60,000 nucleotides of DNA from Owenia fusiformis (Eukaryota; Annelida; Polychaeta; Sabellida; Oweniidae), in assembly GCA_903813345.2 (NCBI GenBank), contig CAIIXF020000003.1:27793248-27853247 (forward strand). The letters run 5' to 3'. Every line of letters begins with the position of its first letter. The first letter of the stretch is position 1. Made by a program: the position numbers and the translations under genes. Under the pieces are notes generated by a model. That model made no database searches. It was not told the origin of the DNA and worked only from the letters and a program-made list of their open reading frames with translations. Positions 40,701 to 52,565 of this stretch are shown piece by piece.

Positions 40701-41544
40701 TTTACTTTTTTATGGCGCCTATCAACATATTTTCATGTTGATTTATAACTAAATTGATAATTACAACATGACCTTTTGCCAGTTTACGCCAAACGGACAA
40801 GTTCATGAAAGTAAATTAGTTCCTCAGTTGCTCATGATCAAAAGCTCTTATTTTAACACAGATTAACAATTAGTTAATGAAACATAATCTTCAACAATAG
40901 TACAGTGTCGTGTCTTGCTGCTTATCTATTTTATAAAGCCAGGGGAAACAAATCTTTTTCTCAACATAATATTATGTCCGAAAAACTTTTCTTACCGCAA
41001 ATAGATGGCAGAGTGTTACAGAAAGACCTATCTGTAAAGGGCCCGATCCTTTCAGGTCTGTGCGTTTACCATCACACGAAGCAAACACCGTAAACACTAG
41101 GACGAACGTAATCATCAGCTCTATCCCAAACGCTTGTTGAACTGAGACGTGAGAGTTCACCGTAGTAGCGCCTAGAGTAACTTGAATGTGTGTCGAATTA
41201 CCCGGCGTGACGCCTTTTAAAATCCCCGCCCCTGCTATAGCGCCTATCGATTGCGCGATGACGTAGAACACACTTCTAGCTACTGAGATTTTCCTAGTTA
41301 CTAGCATCCCGCATGTGACGGCGGGGTTGATGTGACCTCCGCTGACATGCGCAATGCTCCACACCATTGTTGCGACCCCTAGGCCGAATGCAAGGGCAAT
41401 TTGGACCATCGAAGGATCATAATCATCCAGCCACCCTATACACGATCCACATCCTATAAATGTCAGGAATAATGTCCCTATTAGCTCTGCTAGCACCGCC
41501 CTCCAAAGCAACGGACTTCTTACATCCTCAATACTGTGCACCAT
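37749..41544 (-). CDS. Aquaporin B, water-channel paralogue
   Basis: MIP-family channel on the minus strand. Exons: 41544-40996 (183 codons), 38252-38172 (27 codons) and 37934-37749 (61 codons and TGA): 271 residues. An in-frame ATG lies 8 codons earlier (41568), but its context is poor (C at -3) whereas 41544 has A at -3 and G at +4, so I prefer the latter. NPA boxes are [10 protein letters not shown] and SSMNPARS. Filter positions by alignment to AQP1: Phe (LAFGLG), His (TLCHLFA), Ser (TGS) and Arg, i.e. F/H/S/R with Ser where A and C have Ala. [15 protein letters not shown] is shared almost exactly with paralogue A, suggesting these two are closest. The last exon keeps [10 protein letters not shown] and FAANAS. 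The frame after the TGA is open for 84 further codons (see that entry). Confidence 0.95.
38382..38548. repeat. Dispersed 'GGCGGAT' palindromic repeat with long G and C runs
   Basis: Begins CACTGGCGGATTAGGGG and ends CCCAGATCCGCCCCTG, which are inverted. The core has G12-14 and C11-13 runs separated by CCTGGGGGCCCGG. A related start (CACTGGCGGATCCAGG) is at about 44190. Strong hairpin and G-quadruplex potential; homopolymer lengths may be unreliable. Confidence 0.65.
39074..39966 (+). mobile_element. Mariner-like transposon with decayed transposase and ~175-bp TIRs
   Basis: TA on both sides (39072-39073 and 39967-39968); ends CAGGGTGACCC and GGGTCACCCTG. The arms stay complementary for about 175 bp. 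Between them, 39270-39760 on the plus strand resembles the catalytic half of a Tc1/mariner-type DDE transposase: [18 protein letters not shown], then after a stop/shift [17 protein letters not shown] and [12 protein letters not shown]. Stops, a frameshift and the absence of the DNA-binding half make it inactive; the long arms may have been extended over deleted sequence. Confidence 0.85.
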
Positions 41545-42434
41545 TTTACAACGCTCCCCACACGTCATGGGTCAAACAGTGCCATTCAAAGCTTGAATTA
41601 AAAAAATAACGATATGAATTCTGACTTATATTGTAGAATTATGAACCGGTTAAATCCGGAAATCCTTGTGTTAAAATGACTTTAAAATGCAATATACTTG
41701 TTAAAGAAGTAAATAATGAAGAAAGACTATCAAATTTCTATTTACCCTCTTCATAATATCTTAAATATCAACGATCAGAACTTTGTACCGTCTACTGTAC
41801 GTAGTAAAACAGATTAATCAACTTCGATTCCACTCAGATTTGATACGGCGCATCGTCCTAATCCAGTATATATGCAGTAAATATATATTCAAATTCACTT
41901 ATAGAGGTAGCCTATCGCTTTTAAAATGCTGACGAATCACATCATATTTGATTATAAGTTCATTCTAGATTGCATGAATTAATTATTTACATGAAGTCAA
42001 ATATATCAAATGTAGTTAGTTGTACGAGATTGTTATTTCATTAATCGTAACTAAATATTCCAAATACTAGAATCTTACAATATACTAACCTTTTTGTAAA
42101 TTCACTGTTACTTCATCGTAGGTTGTTTACATGTAGTCTTTTTAAAAAACACTTTTTTTGTTGAATCATAAAAGCTACGTGAAATTGAAATGTATTGTAA
42201 AATAACCGTCAATAATGCGTCGTATGAAAGAATAAACATTAGAACATTATGTCAATGACATTTAAATCATGACATTTTAGTAGGCCTTTTTGGGAAAGGT
42301 ATTTCTTTATATCTTTTAAAATAATTCCTTAGTTGCTGTCAAAACATATTTACATCTTAATGTTTTATACTATAGAAGCTCGGATGTTTTTGAGATGCAG
42401 TCTACGACTGTTTTTTGTAAAATTGTTCATTGTT
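41545..42434. other. 5' flank of aquaporin B
   Basis: AT-rich with no coding signal. It would contain the promoter and any untranslated first exon of aquaporin B, but no TATA or initiator is convincing. A 60-bp block at 42356 matches 38563 in the intron. Confidence 0.4.
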
Positions 42435-43678
42435 ATATAGTACCCCACACAAGGTTTTGATAATAACTTTGACCCGTGATTTGAACACTCTACCTTATAC
42501 TATTTTTATTGATTTTAGCACACATAAACTAGAGGCAATTTCAAACATTGGAATTTTTTCATTTTTATTTTACTTCAATAACTATAAAACACAAGCAACT
42601 GAACCAAGGGTGTTATTAATAGGTTTTAACCAATTTGACGTCATAAATCAAAATTAAGAATTGCTGATTTTAACAATTTTATTATATTTACTTATCACTT
42701 ATTTGAACAATAACACTCCGTCAAAAGTAGGCCTTTATGGTATTTTTGAATAGTCAATGGGGCAAAATCCCACTTGCCCCATCGAGTCCCATCTTGCCCC
42801 ATCGAATCCCACGAAGTCCCATGGGACCTTGATGACTCTGCCCCATCGTGCCCCATGGAGTCCCATCAAGCCCCATGGAGTCCCATCAAATCCCACCGTG
42901 CCCTATTGGTGTATGTCGGGCTTCACACAACACGTCATATGATCGAAAATCCCACGATGCCCCATGGAAAGAATGAACATGTTCATTCTCGATGGGACTA
43001 ATTGGGACTTCGTGGGATTTTGCCCCATCTTGCCCCATCGAGTCCCATCGAGTCCCAGACTTCATGGGACCTCATGGGACCTCGTGGGACTCGATGGGGC
43101 AAGATGGGGCAAAATCCCACGGAGTCCCATGGAGTCCCACGGACTTCATGGGGCAAAATCCCAAAAGGTCCCACGAGGTCCCACGCAATGTTAAGTCTAT
43201 GGAGGTCCCAACTTGCCTCATTGGTGTATACCGGGCTTAAAATATATGTAAATAGTTTTCGCATTAAATTGTTGTCCTTCAGTCAACATTACATAAAGGA
43301 CTGTGTTTTTACAGAATGTTTTCAATAATTGGTTTAAGAGAAAAACATTGTTAAATTCAGTTCACCATATCGATACCTATCCTTTGATGACAAATAGTAT
43401 AGGCACTCTACTATACCTTGCATTTGGCTTTCATGAGCAACCCATTTGGCTTATTAGTAATGATTATATATTTGTTTGTATTTGTCTGTTCCTTATAAAT
43501 GGTTTATCGGTTGAAAGTTGGATGTTGATAAGGTACTTTCAAAAATATACTTAACAATCCAATTAGACAAACAAACGATCTTATGCATTTCTAGGTGTTA
43601 GGTATAGTAGTGTGATAGGGTGGAGTGTTCAAATCACGGGTCAAGGTTATTATCAAAAACTTGTGCGGGGTACTATAT
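42435..43678. mobile_element. TIR-bounded element enclosing a decamer repeat
   Basis: The left end ATATAGTACCCCACACAAG continues GTTTTGATAATAACTTTGACCCGTGATTTGAACACTC; the right end returns GAGTGTTCAAATCACGGGTCAAGGTTATTATCAAAAACTTGTGCGGGGTACTATAT, so the arms are about 75 bp and closely matched. The interior is non-coding and contains the 10-bp CCCAT/ATGGG repeat (42757-43205). No transposase, so non-autonomous; superfamily unknown. Confidence 0.75.
42757..43205. repeat. 10-bp-periodic CCCAT/ATGGG repeat with strand switches
   Basis: Runs of decamers such as CCCCATCGAG, TCCCATCTTG and TCCCACGAAG on one strand switch to CTCATGGGAC, CTCGTGGGAC and TCGATGGGGC on the other, then switch back. At 43066-43109 the plus strand has five G3-4 tracts separated by 6-7 bases, fitting a G-quadruplex pattern. 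ATTGGTGTAT..CGGGCTT closes both subarrays (42905 and 43220). Open frames through it are composition artefacts. Confidence 0.8.
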
Positions 43679-45535
43679 CATTCCTATAGCCAGATTTGGA
43701 CGAAATAAACGTTTGCAATCTTAGTCCAGGACCCTTCTAAACAGTATAACATACATTCACACTTGATTTATTTTCTCATTCGAAACTTATTACTATATAT
43801 TTTACCTTAATGAAACTATGTACACTTATAATGTTCATGAAATACTAATTGAATAAGTCAACTTACGACGAAATTGAAGCCTATATATGCTATAATCCTT
43901 GACTATGCTGTATACCGTGACGTGAGCACTTAATTAAGTAAATGGCTATGCTATTGTTTGCAACTGAATATGATACACAATACAACTTTAGGTCACAACC
44001 TTTATCCCAATTCTTACCTGATTTACAGTGCATTAACTCTTATTTGGCAGTCAATTCAACTTAACTTCGTTTTGTGTAAAGAAACACCCAAAATAAGTAT
44101 AGAAAAACAAAGTGCTTAACCGCTTGAATCCAGACTGTGCCGTGTTAGCTGAACTTTACTGGGCCTATCTCATCCATGTTCTGATACACTGGCGGATCCA
44201 GGTGAGACATACCCCTAGGATGGGCCAAGAAAAATTTGGCCAAACAATTCTGTAGGGCCTCAATTAGTGGGCCTTTCGGTGACATTGCTTTTTAAGCCTG
44301 TTTTTTATTTTAGGTCAAATCATCAAAAATGAGCCTTAAATATCCATAACCTGGATCCAATCTTTAGTTTTAGGGCCCCAATTTTTTGACTTGAAGTGTG
44401 CGTGTTTTTGGTGTCTTCAAAAAGTCTTCAGGAATAACGGCTTTTTGCATCAAACAAAAAACATTATATCAAGAAAAAAAATAATATCGCTTTCTTACTT
44501 TTGGGGTCTTTATGTCAATTGCTAATGTCACGATGCCAAAAACTGATAAATGTACATGTAACTGTTTAACGTGTCACAATGACAGCAGACAAGTCTACCA
44601 TACAACAAAAAATCAATGATTACTTCGATAACATTGGTTACATTATTTGTTTGCCTTACACCTGTACAACCGACCCTTGTTTCAACGTGAACGTATACCT
44701 ATACTGTATCATAACAACCAGGGAACCAGGGATTTCTGTCCCGTTCTCAATTGTTTGTTTTCAGGGATCTGATTACAAGTATTTTCCTCAAACGTCAGGC
44801 CCGTAGCCAGGAGGGGGGGGGCTTCGAGGGGGAGGGGGGGGGGTTCGAGCGAAAAAGCCAAAATGGGACAATGTTGTCAAAAGTGAACCCCCCTGGAAAT
44901 TTAGAAAGTGACCCTCTCTTTCTATAACTAACAGCGGGCAATTGAAGATAAGACTTTTGTGGTTTGTCAGCTAATCTTGATTGTCTTACATAAGCAGTGC
45001 ATGATTGTTTTGTTTTGTGGGATTGTACGTGCAGCTTTAATTGTTTAAGTGTACAGATTGTAAATTAATTAATGTACCAGGGAACAAATGTTTTGATGAA
45101 AAAATAAATTAAACAAAATATTCAATGAATAAATATTAGACTTTAAATATGCATTTGTATAGTGTACGTGTTTGTTTGGTTCACGACAATGTATACCTTT
45201 TAAATTGACTCATATCATCACCTCGTAAGAGTAACACCGACTTCTATCGCCATGAAAAGGAGCAACTTTAAATAATGAGTCACTTCTTTGTAAGCAATGA
45301 CATTTAAATTGCCTCTTTAGTTATTTACTTCATTTTCACACTGGTCTATAAAACTGAATAAAATACAGAAAATTGCAATTAAAAAAGTCAATAAACACTC
45401 CTTATGATATCTTTAAAGTTTCGAGAAAATTCTTCACTCTCTCGATTTCATAAGTGTATATAAACTACTCGTACGTGTGAATCTTCAAAATGGTGAAAAA
45501 ATGCATGCGCGTGATGCGTAATGAAATAACAAATA
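43679..45535. other. Intergenic, with two dispersed-repeat fragments
   Basis: About 44190-44400 starts CACTGGCGGATCCAGG, a diverged relative of the repeat at 38382. 44800-44930 is a G-rich piece (GCCCGTAGCCAGGAGGGGG...GTGAACCCCCCTGG) related to 14850-14960. No gene seen. Confidence 0.5.
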
Positions 45536-46024
45536 CAGTAAAACCTGATTAATCGGCCGAACGCCATTGAGACCGGCTAAAGTGCCCGGATTAGGAGCGG
45601 TTCGGATTTTGAGGTTTTTGCATCCGCAAGATTCTAGATTTTAAACAAATTCAAATGCATTCTCAATGAATATTAATATTATCCTTATTGGCCACATAGC
45701 TTTATGGCTTTCCAAAATCCGATTCAAATGAATTAAGTCATGCTAGAAAGTATGGTTGAGACGATTTGATGTTTTTCAGCAGTTTTGATATACTAGTAAT
45801 ATAACAAATCAGTTTAAAATTGAAAACATTTGAGCAATTTGTTAGAAATATGTGATATTTTGTAAAAGTTTTTCAAATATGAATTTGTTCTCTGTTCGTA
45901 TGAGGAGGTGTTCAGATTTCAAGGTTTTTTAACATGGGGGTCAATGGGAGGGAAAATGAGACCGGAATAGTGTTCGGATTAGACAGGTGTTCGGATGCGC
46001 CAGATGGATACACGGGTTTCACTG
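45536..46024. mobile_element. Pogo/Tigger-like MITE
   Basis: TA flanks (45534-45535 and 46025-46026). Left end CAGTAAAACCTGATTAATCGG; right end CGGGTTTCACTG. Subterminal motifs GGATTAGGAGCGGTTCGGATTTTGAGGTTTTT and GTGTTCGGATTAGACAGGTGTTCGGAT recur inside. The end type CAGTRRAACC and TA duplication fit the pogo branch of Tc1/mariner. It is 489 bp and non-coding. Confidence 0.8.
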
Positions 46025-48398
46025 TATGTTTAATAACCTAAATGGCAAATATTCAAAATATTCAAAAACTTATACGAAAACATTCAATAAAAAGAGTTCA
46101 TGATCTGGGATGTTCCTGTCGCCATAATATAGTTGGAAATAGTTGGTTCAGACTGGTTATTTTGCTTAGAATGTTAGAAGTCTGAATATCTAATATGTCT
46201 TGAGGTTCATACACGAGCAGCAATGTATCATGAGAAGTGAGGTCATATCAAAAGTGATAAAGGTATACTGTAAATACAAACGGAAAGAGGCTTTAACACA
46301 TAGTTCAATTGGGGAGCTAAGGTTGCCAAACTTATGGAGGGGAGTGTACGTACTTGAATTGCATATTGCTTTTGGGGTGGTTAGAATGGAATGAAAAACT
46401 AGGAAGAAAAGAAATTATGATAAGATCCCTATTGCAGATGAAGTCGAAAACCCCGGCGCCGAGACTATTTTTTATTTCGCAAGATTTTAGTAATAAAATG
46501 AATGATTCAGAGAAGCACAATGCGACTAGGATCTAGTAAATTGCAAAGATTGATGAAATCGAAGATTAATGAACTCAATTCGAGATAACTTACGAATTCA
46601 GTAAACAGTTTTTATTTTGGGGCAATTGACAGATATTTCATAAAATTAGGAATTTCTAATTATAAATTTCATTGTTTCCTTACAATGATGTAATTACATG
46701 TATATCCATGGTTACAACAATTAGGAAGTCATCACCCTAATCTCCTGATTTTGAGAGAATACGTTTGAGAAACAATAGGGAGTTTACGCTTGAAATGTTT
46801 TTTACAACCCAAACATGAACGGAAAATATTTAAGCGATGCGATTTGTCATACGTATAGGCTGGCGTTTTGACTTTATATGCAAGCTTAAACTCCCTACTA
46901 AGAGGTCGGTGAGGCAACTTAGAAGGTGGTGTCAAATTACTCTAGAAGTTACTTTTGAAATGTGAGGTGCAGACATGATTTCAAAATCAACAAAAGGTCG
47001 GGTGACATTCTACATCTCTTCCAAGCTTATGTTTTTTATCTGGCTTTTCCCAGGTATACAATAAGAGATTCCGAATTTACCAAAACCTGGGAATCTTGAA
47101 ACTCTTTATTCACCTTACAATTATTAACCAATTAGAGTAATTACAAAGCCTATCGGCGACAAATTTGAATTTCACGAAAAATAATATCCTTGTCAGTACA
47201 TATATAATAGAAGTATATTACATATAGACGTTCAGAAAAGTGGTGAATAATATTGATGACGTCGACGAATTGTAACATCGTTTATTATCCTTATACATTA
47301 TGTGTTAGTATCTATTCCGTCTATAGTCTGCATCACCGACGGGGCTCGTATAATTAATTTGCCTCATTCAGATACCTACAGTATATTGGATATTGGATTG
47401 GAAGAAACCAGTTCTTACATTATACCTGCGTCTCAGATTACATCGAACTATATAATATATATATATAATCTACAATCTATTGACATACTGTACATGTCAA
47501 ACATTCATTTTCACAAATATGTAATACAACGCAGTGAAACATCTCATCAACGTGTATTCCAACGAAATCACGTTAAAGGACTATACCTGGATGTATTTCG
47601 GAAACTGTACAATACGTCGTTAGGGTTACACGCGTCTCTCTTGTTTTTCTAGATAATTGGACACGGTATAGTATATGTTTGTAATGTGATATGCATGTAT
47701 CAATTGTTTTGCTCTCCAATAAAACGGAGGAAATAAAGAAACATAAACGTAAACGTAGTCAAAATTATATCCTGATAATATAAACTGATGAAGCCGCTGG
47801 CCGGCAGTCGGGAGTTGCATTCACGAATGCTGGCTTGCTTGACATATCAACTATATCCAAAATAGAACTGTAAACAAAAATGTGATTTCTTAAAAGGAAA
47901 TTGGATTACGCTATGAAATAAGTCGGAATGCGTGTTTCAAACTCTTTATTTGGAGCGTACATTATAAATATTTTAAATGTGTACCCATTCGAGCAATTTA
48001 TATTCTTGCAAAGTGAATTTACTACTTGTTACTTCACTTCTGAATTTGAATACGATTTAATTTTACTTCGACTTCCTTCACCCATGTCGATGAAACTTAT
48101 ACAATAGTCTGAAGGATTAAAAGAAAAACTGAGTTCTAATTTTACGTCTCACCGTGTAATAGGACGGCGAATTATCCTTTTCCTTTTTCAAAAAAGCAAA
48201 ATGAAAGCTGCACCAAATATTTCATTAATACCTGTCGTATTTTAGTATTAGAGACAATTGTACAGTGAACGAAATACATTACGGTAACCATCCGTTGATC
48301 GCTTTGAAGATCAATTGATTTCTAGTCATCGAATGAAGATATGAGATCTGGATGATATTCATATACAACTCAACAACTATAGCAACCGCGGCCCTACA
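46025..48398. other. Intergenic, 5' flank of aquaporin C
   Basis: 46281-46347 is one arm of a family-M MITE (GAGGCTTTAACACATAGTTCAA...GGTTGCCAAACTTATGGAGGGGAGTGTA) without its partner arm. The remainder is AT-rich. No promoter element is convincing. Confidence 0.5.
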
Positions 48399-50629
48399 AT
48401 GGTTACTAGGACATCTCATCAGGATCTCCTTGAGCCTTTACGGTTGCTGATTGCTTGCTTTGCAGAAATGATCGGGACAATGATGATAGTTCTCTTCTGC
48501 TGTGGTTCATTAACGGGAGAAGAGCCCATGGATCTCATTAGGGTCTCCCTCACATTTACCTTCACTGTCACGACCATGATAGCCATTACAGCTGACGTCA
48601 GCGGCGGCCATATTAATCCTGCTGTTACCATAGCAATGCTGGTAGCCCGCCGTATTTCCGTTTTTCGATGTTTAACGTACATTGTTTTCCAATGTGTTGG
48701 TGGGATCGCTGGAGCTGTTCTACTCAGAGCTATCGTTGGAGAGGATAATGCGAACTCATTGGGCGCCACAATGGTAGATTCCAAGCTGACATACTCGCAG
48801 GGGTTTGGGATTGAATTTATCATTACCTTCATTTTGATCATGACAGTGTTCGCCATCACTGACCCGGCAAGGAATGATAATCTGGGATCAGGACCTTTAC
48901 ACGTTGGAATCGCTATTGGCATGGGCCATCTCCTGGCAGTAAGTAGAAGTCCTTTCAAAGGTTAGGCACACCGACGCTCGATACAAAAAAAACTGTTTCA
49001 GTCTGATTTTTTCCTTATATACAATAGGTCGAAAATGAAAGAGAAAGTTTGATGTTTACCAAACTTAACATTACTTTTAACTCTATTGGGGAGTTTGGAG
49101 TCTCGAATTAAACTTTTGGGAGGAGAATGCTTTTTCTGTTTTTTTGTTTTTTATTGCATATTTCTTAACCTAACATCATCCATTATACACATACAAATCT
49201 ATATATAGAATAGAATTATTGCACATTTATATTACCCAATTTAAAAATTAGGATTTTTTTAGCGACCATCTCCATTCAGAGGAGAATGTTTGACTATAGT
49301 TTTTGGTATGAGTGTATGCTCCGCTCCAAATGAAAGATGTATTTTATACTTTATATTTTATGAATCATATAATTGCAAATGAGTTGTAAGTCCAGACGGA
49401 GCCATGACGTGATGTTTCGCTAAGAGCTAAGATCCTCACCAATAATTAAAATAAACACATGCCAAATATGGGGTTCGATCCACACTCCTTTCAAAATGTC
49501 AAATGTCACAAGATAAATATAAAATGTCACAGCATAGACATAAAACAGAAATTTCGTCAAAAATAACTCCCGACAATTAGTGGTACAAAGGAGATCTTTT
49601 TATCAACCATGGTACAACTTCTCATTTTAAATACAGTCTCATTTTTGTCAATGGAGTAAAACTAGGACTGAAAACATGCAAGGTGTACAAATGTTATAGG
49701 CGAAGCATTTGACTTAAAGAGGAAGTATTATTATCATTGGATATCATTTTTACTCTCAATTGAAAAATACATTTTTAAAAAATGAAATATATACGTTAAT
49801 AATTATTGTATTGCTTAATTGATATAACAGGTACTTTATGCAAATTCTTTGAACGTTGAAATGTAGATATTGTATTCCCATTTGAATTTAAATGTGTTTC
49901 CAGGTCCCCTATACAGGGGCTGGTATGAATCCCGCCAGGTCACTTGGCCCTGCTGTGGCCATGGATATTTGGACAGCTCACTGGGTAAGTTGTACCCAAT
50001 CTGTAATTTTCAATCAAAAATGAGATTTTTAGAGAAATCTTATGCTCCCAAATGTATGTTTTATCGTCAAACTATTGTGTATCTCCCTTATGATCTTATA
50101 TTACTCGTATATGCACTGACAAAAACCAGTAGCGTACATCAGAATACAATTACGGCCAAAAAAGTATGCGAACGTTATATCTGCCCGCTGGTGAAAATAT
50201 AAGTTTTTACAAACCTGCTTTATGTGCTTGTAACATGTCCAAGTATGGGATAAATATTTTTATCCAGCGCGCAGAGTCTAGTAAAAAGATAAAGCAAAGA
50301 ATTCGAACGAATACAAAGGTACTCAGTGCATTTTAGAGATAACCCCATCATCAGTTTCGACAGTATTGGTTGAAGTCATGAAAAGTCAAGGTCACATCTT
50401 ACATCTATGAAAACTAACAGAACATTTTAACAACACAAGTATCTGTACATTTTTTCAGATATACTGGACAGGCCCAATAGGTGGCGCCATACTAGCAGCA
50501 TTGTTATACGAACATCTTTTTGCCGCAAACGCCACTTTGAGAAAAACGAAAGCATGGTGCATGTCCAGACAATACGACAATGATAATTTTGAAAAGGCTT
50601 TGAGTAAATTCGATTCAACAAAATTGTAA
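48399..50629 (+). CDS. Aquaporin C, water-channel paralogue
   Basis: MIP-family channel, 263 residues. Exons: 48399-48938 (180 codons), 49904-49984 (27 codons) and 50459-50629 with TAA; both introns phase 0, as in A and B. NPA boxes [10 protein letters not shown] and GAGMNPARS. Filter by alignment: Phe (SLTFTFT), His (GMGHLLA), Ala and Arg, F/H/A/R, predicting water selectivity. It is the most diverged of the three in helix 1 ([15 protein letters not shown]) and in ITDPARNDN, where A and B have SCDGKR. The last exon has [26 protein letters not shown] and the shared RQYDNDNF box before the tail. The tail ends STKL, which fits a class I PDZ ligand (T-x-L). Start context is good (A at -3, G at +4). 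Confidence 0.96.
48939..49903. other. Intron 1 of aquaporin C
   Basis: 965 bp, GT-AG. 49015-49130 carries ACAATAGGTCGAAAATGAAAG, close to a stretch of the family-M MITE interior (28634). Nothing else recognised. Confidence 0.6.
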
Positions 50630-51989
50630 GACGGGAATATGACAACAAGTAACGCTCATGGGCGTGCCAGGGGTTTAAAAATGGACGCTACAAATTTAGA
50701 TGGACGGGGCTTGAAGAGAACAATGATGCGATACTATGAGACATTATTTTCACAGTTTTGTTTTTATACTAGGGCTACAGGATATGACTTTTTAGTGAAA
50801 ATGTAGTTAGATAGTTGGTTTGCATGGGTCATGGATTTCCACGCCCATGACATAAAATAGAGTAACATTTGTGTATATATAGCAGTAAATATGAAATAAT
50901 TATGTGGTTGTGTTAACACGTTTAATTATGTTCATTCATCAACGTGAGGTTAAGTTACACGTTTTAAAGAGAACTTGTACGTAAACTCGTAATTTTATGA
51001 CCCTTTGAATTACTCTCTACCTCTCAATTGTTTTATCCAGGGATTTATAGCTGCTTACAACCATTTTCCTTGTACCTTTATACCCAATCAGGCAACTAAA
51101 GCAAACACTACTAAGGGGAGAACTTATCCTACAAGACCATAAAGTTACACGTTCGCGTACAATCTCCCTCTTGAGGAGTTTAAGCTTACATATAAAATCG
51201 AAACGACAACCCATACGTCTGACCAATCGCCCGTACAAATGCATCGCCTTAATATTTTCCGTTCCCGTTTAGGTTGTGAAAAATATTGCAAGCTTAAACT
51301 CCCTATTAACTACTTGTTACCATGCCAACCAATGGGATTAGTTAGACTCATATGCAACTCTTCTGGTTAATACAATGTAGATCAAATTCCTTTTAGTCCC
51401 ATTGACGTCATTAATTAATAATATTGCTTATACCATCTATATTGTATACGAAATAATATCAGAACTATTTGTTGGGAAGAAGTCTGTAGCATTACCTAAT
51501 TGTTATAAAAGACACAAAGCAGAGACATTTTCAAACTTTTCAAAATATCTGATCGTGATTCACGAATGCAAGAATAATTGAGGCGCTGGCATGTTTGTTG
51601 AGGGTACAATGTATTTGCAAATTGGCTAGCCGAGTTTGACCTGAGATGAAGAAATAAGTTTATTTTTTCATCCTTGGTCTGACTTAGCATGGAAAATATA
51701 CACGTATGTTAATATATACCACGAAAACATCATCAAAAATACCTTTGGGGAATACAACACCTATAAGGCATTTTATTTTTGGGCTTACCCCAAAGATTTT
51801 AAAATAATTTCATGTTTGAGAGGTGACGTTTATTGTATTTTACTTAGTCCTTATATTGTTTATAAGGTATCCTTATAGTATATATAGTTCTCATTATATA
51901 TAAGTTCTCCTTATAGTGTATATAAGTTCTGGAGTATACGTTAACCTTTTTTATCGTATGATCTGTAAAATGAAGCCTTCTGATTGGTC

Positions 51990-52260
51990 AGTTCTTGTGC
52001 TGTACCAATCTGTATTGCTACTGAGATTGTCCGCATTGATAATCTCCGTCGCAATACAGAAAATATTGGTACGGAGGGGACATTCTCAGTAGCAATACAG
52101 AGGATCACACGATAAAAACGTTATAGACTGATTTGAAGTGCAATACAGGATATATTCTGTCTCGATATTCTGTATTGGCACTCGACTTCGTCTCGTTTCA
52201 ATACGGAATTTCTCGAGCAGAATATATCCTGTATTGCACTTCAAATCATTCAATAACTTA
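51990..52260. repeat. Nested palindromes with CAATACAG motifs
   Basis: TTTGAAGTGCAATACAGGAT then ATATTCTG (from about 52132) is mirrored by CAGAATATATCCTGTATTGC then ACTTCAAA (to about 52248). A second pair, TGTATTGCTACTGAGA...TCTCAGTAGCAATACA, brackets 52009-52102. Foldback elements; non-coding. Confidence 0.75.
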
Positions 52261-52264
52261 TAAT

Positions 52265-52410
52265 ATTATGAGGCTATATGATGATTGATTCCGTATATCG
52301 TGCGTATACTCAAGTGAGTATATGATATATTCAGGAGTGACTGAAGGGAACGAGTGAATATATCATATACTCACGAGAGTATAACGATATCCAGAATCAA
52401 CCATTATATG
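52265..52410. repeat. Foldback element with GAGTATATGATATATTC arms
   Basis: GTATACTCAAGTGAGTATAT then GATATATTCA is answered by TGAATATATCATATACTCAC then GAGAGTATAAC. The loop AGGAGTGACTGAAGGGAACGAG is GC-richer, like the loop of the palindrome at 85-232. Confidence 0.7.
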
Positions 52411-52462
52411 ATCTTATTATCCCACCCTAATCTTTAATCAATAAAAGGTTAATCTAAATTCA

Positions 52463-52565
52463 GCAGTTGTATATCAAGTCGAAGAGTTGTATACGCTGCC
52501 CAGGAGTTGTATACGTTATCCAGGAGTTGTATATTGTTCTCAAGAGTTGTATACGATGAGTGTTG
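52463..52565 (+). repeat. 20-bp tandem repeat, five copies
   Basis: AGTTGTATACGCTGCCCAGG-type unit; AGTTGTATA recurs every 20 bp, with the second half variable. Confidence 0.75.

Larger units (their letters stand above)
38253..40995. other. Intron 1 of aquaporin B, with inserted elements
   Basis: 2743-bp intron in phase 0. It carries a G/C-run palindromic repeat (38382-38548), a block shared with 42356 (from 38563), and a mariner-type element (39074-39966). No exon recognised. Confidence 0.75.

Noticed and set aside
42774-43328. Several overlapping open frames rich in Met-Gly-Pro-His
   Set aside because: They arise from the 10-bp CCCAT/ATGGG repeat and occur in all frames on both strands.
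48419-48958. 179-codon minus-strand frame
   Set aside because: It is the reverse of aquaporin C exon 1, which has full family motifs on the plus strand.
49380-49500. tRNA-like GGGGTTCGATCCACAC in intron 1 of aquaporin C
   Set aside because: B-box-like word only; no acceptor stem or A box.
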